DNA of 14,088 nucleotides from DATKEK01 sp035512195 (lineage in GTDB: Bacteria > Pseudomonadota > Gammaproteobacteria > Burkholderiales > Eutrophovitaceae), in the NCBI GenBank assembly GCA_035512195.1, contig DATKEK010000163.1, forward strand, positions 1 through 14,088, in the 5' to 3' direction. Positions 14,018 to 14,088 of the stretch are shown piece by piece. Both the position numbers and the translations under genes were made by a program. The notes under the pieces were generated by a model that had not been told where the DNA came from, did not search any database, and saw only the letters and a program-made list of their open reading frames with translations. How positions within the stretch are numbered: position 1 is the stretch's first letter; the number at the start of each line of letters is the position of its first letter.

Positions 14018-14088
14018 ATGATGCGCCTTGTACTTGTATTGCTGGCTTTGCCGTTTCTGGTTTCCTGCGCCCATGCAAATGGCACGGA
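14018..14088 (+). CDS. N-terminus of a secreted protein or lipoprotein, cut by the window end
   Basis: Only 23 codons are visible, from ATG 14018 (a second ATG follows at 14021). GAGGT at 14008-14012 serves as ribosome-binding site. The peptide has a short positive start and a hydrophobic core, then VSCAHANGT. The sequence FLVSC fits a lipobox (lipidation at C17), while AHA-N would equally suit signal peptidase I. The frame is open to the window end. Being divergent from a dehydratase, it could be a solute-binding protein for the same pathway, but nothing visible proves it. Confidence 0.6.
   Translation, partial: MMRLVLVLLALPFLVSCAHANGT

Overview
The window is GC-rich, densely coded chromosomal DNA from a Gram-negative bacterium. 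Lipobox signal peptides, a periplasmic HtrA protease, MscL and a Liv-type periplasmic binding protein all point that way. The mix of a class II aldolase/adducin protein, an amidase, an IlvD/Edd dehydratase and a PAS-GGDEF protein would fit a heterotrophic beta- or gammaproteobacterium. That placement is inference from gene content; no rRNA or other marker gene is present.

Layout. 1-837 (+) is the 3' part of a branched-chain amino-acid type ABC substrate-binding protein, followed by an M20 (ArgE/DapE-type) metallohydrolase at 899-2212 (+). A 176-bp element bounded by near-perfect 31-bp inverted repeats (2230-2405) separates these from mscL (2434-2805, +), which lacks the usual C-terminal helix. 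An HtrA/DegQ protease (3006-4448, +) with a strong terminator and an NlpC/P60 lipoprotein (4641-5117, +) follow, so 2434-5117 is a run of envelope-integrity genes. On the minus strand a rhomboid protease (7325-6576) overlaps an amidase (6579-5128) by 4 bp. Divergent from the rhomboid is a DUF2189-type membrane protein (7426-8199, +), which converges on a class II aldolase-like gene (9009-8248, -) across a terminator hairpin.

The right third holds two nucleotide-second-messenger enzymes facing each other: a PAS-PAS-GGDEF diguanylate cyclase (9334-10941, +) and a receiver-like/class III nucleotide cyclase (12128-11013, -). Upstream of the latter on the same strand is an IlvD/Edd-family dehydratase (13922-12210, -), divergent from a secreted or lipoprotein gene cut off by the window end (14018-14088, +).

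No CRISPR array, tRNA, rRNA, transposase, phage gene or toxin-antitoxin pair was found. I see no clearly new multi-gene system. The items most worth a second look are the inverted-repeat element at 2230-2405, the tail-less MscL, the nucleotide cyclase with an altered purine-specificity residue and a degenerate receiver, its convergent pairing with a diguanylate cyclase, and the translationally overlapping rhomboid-amidase pair.
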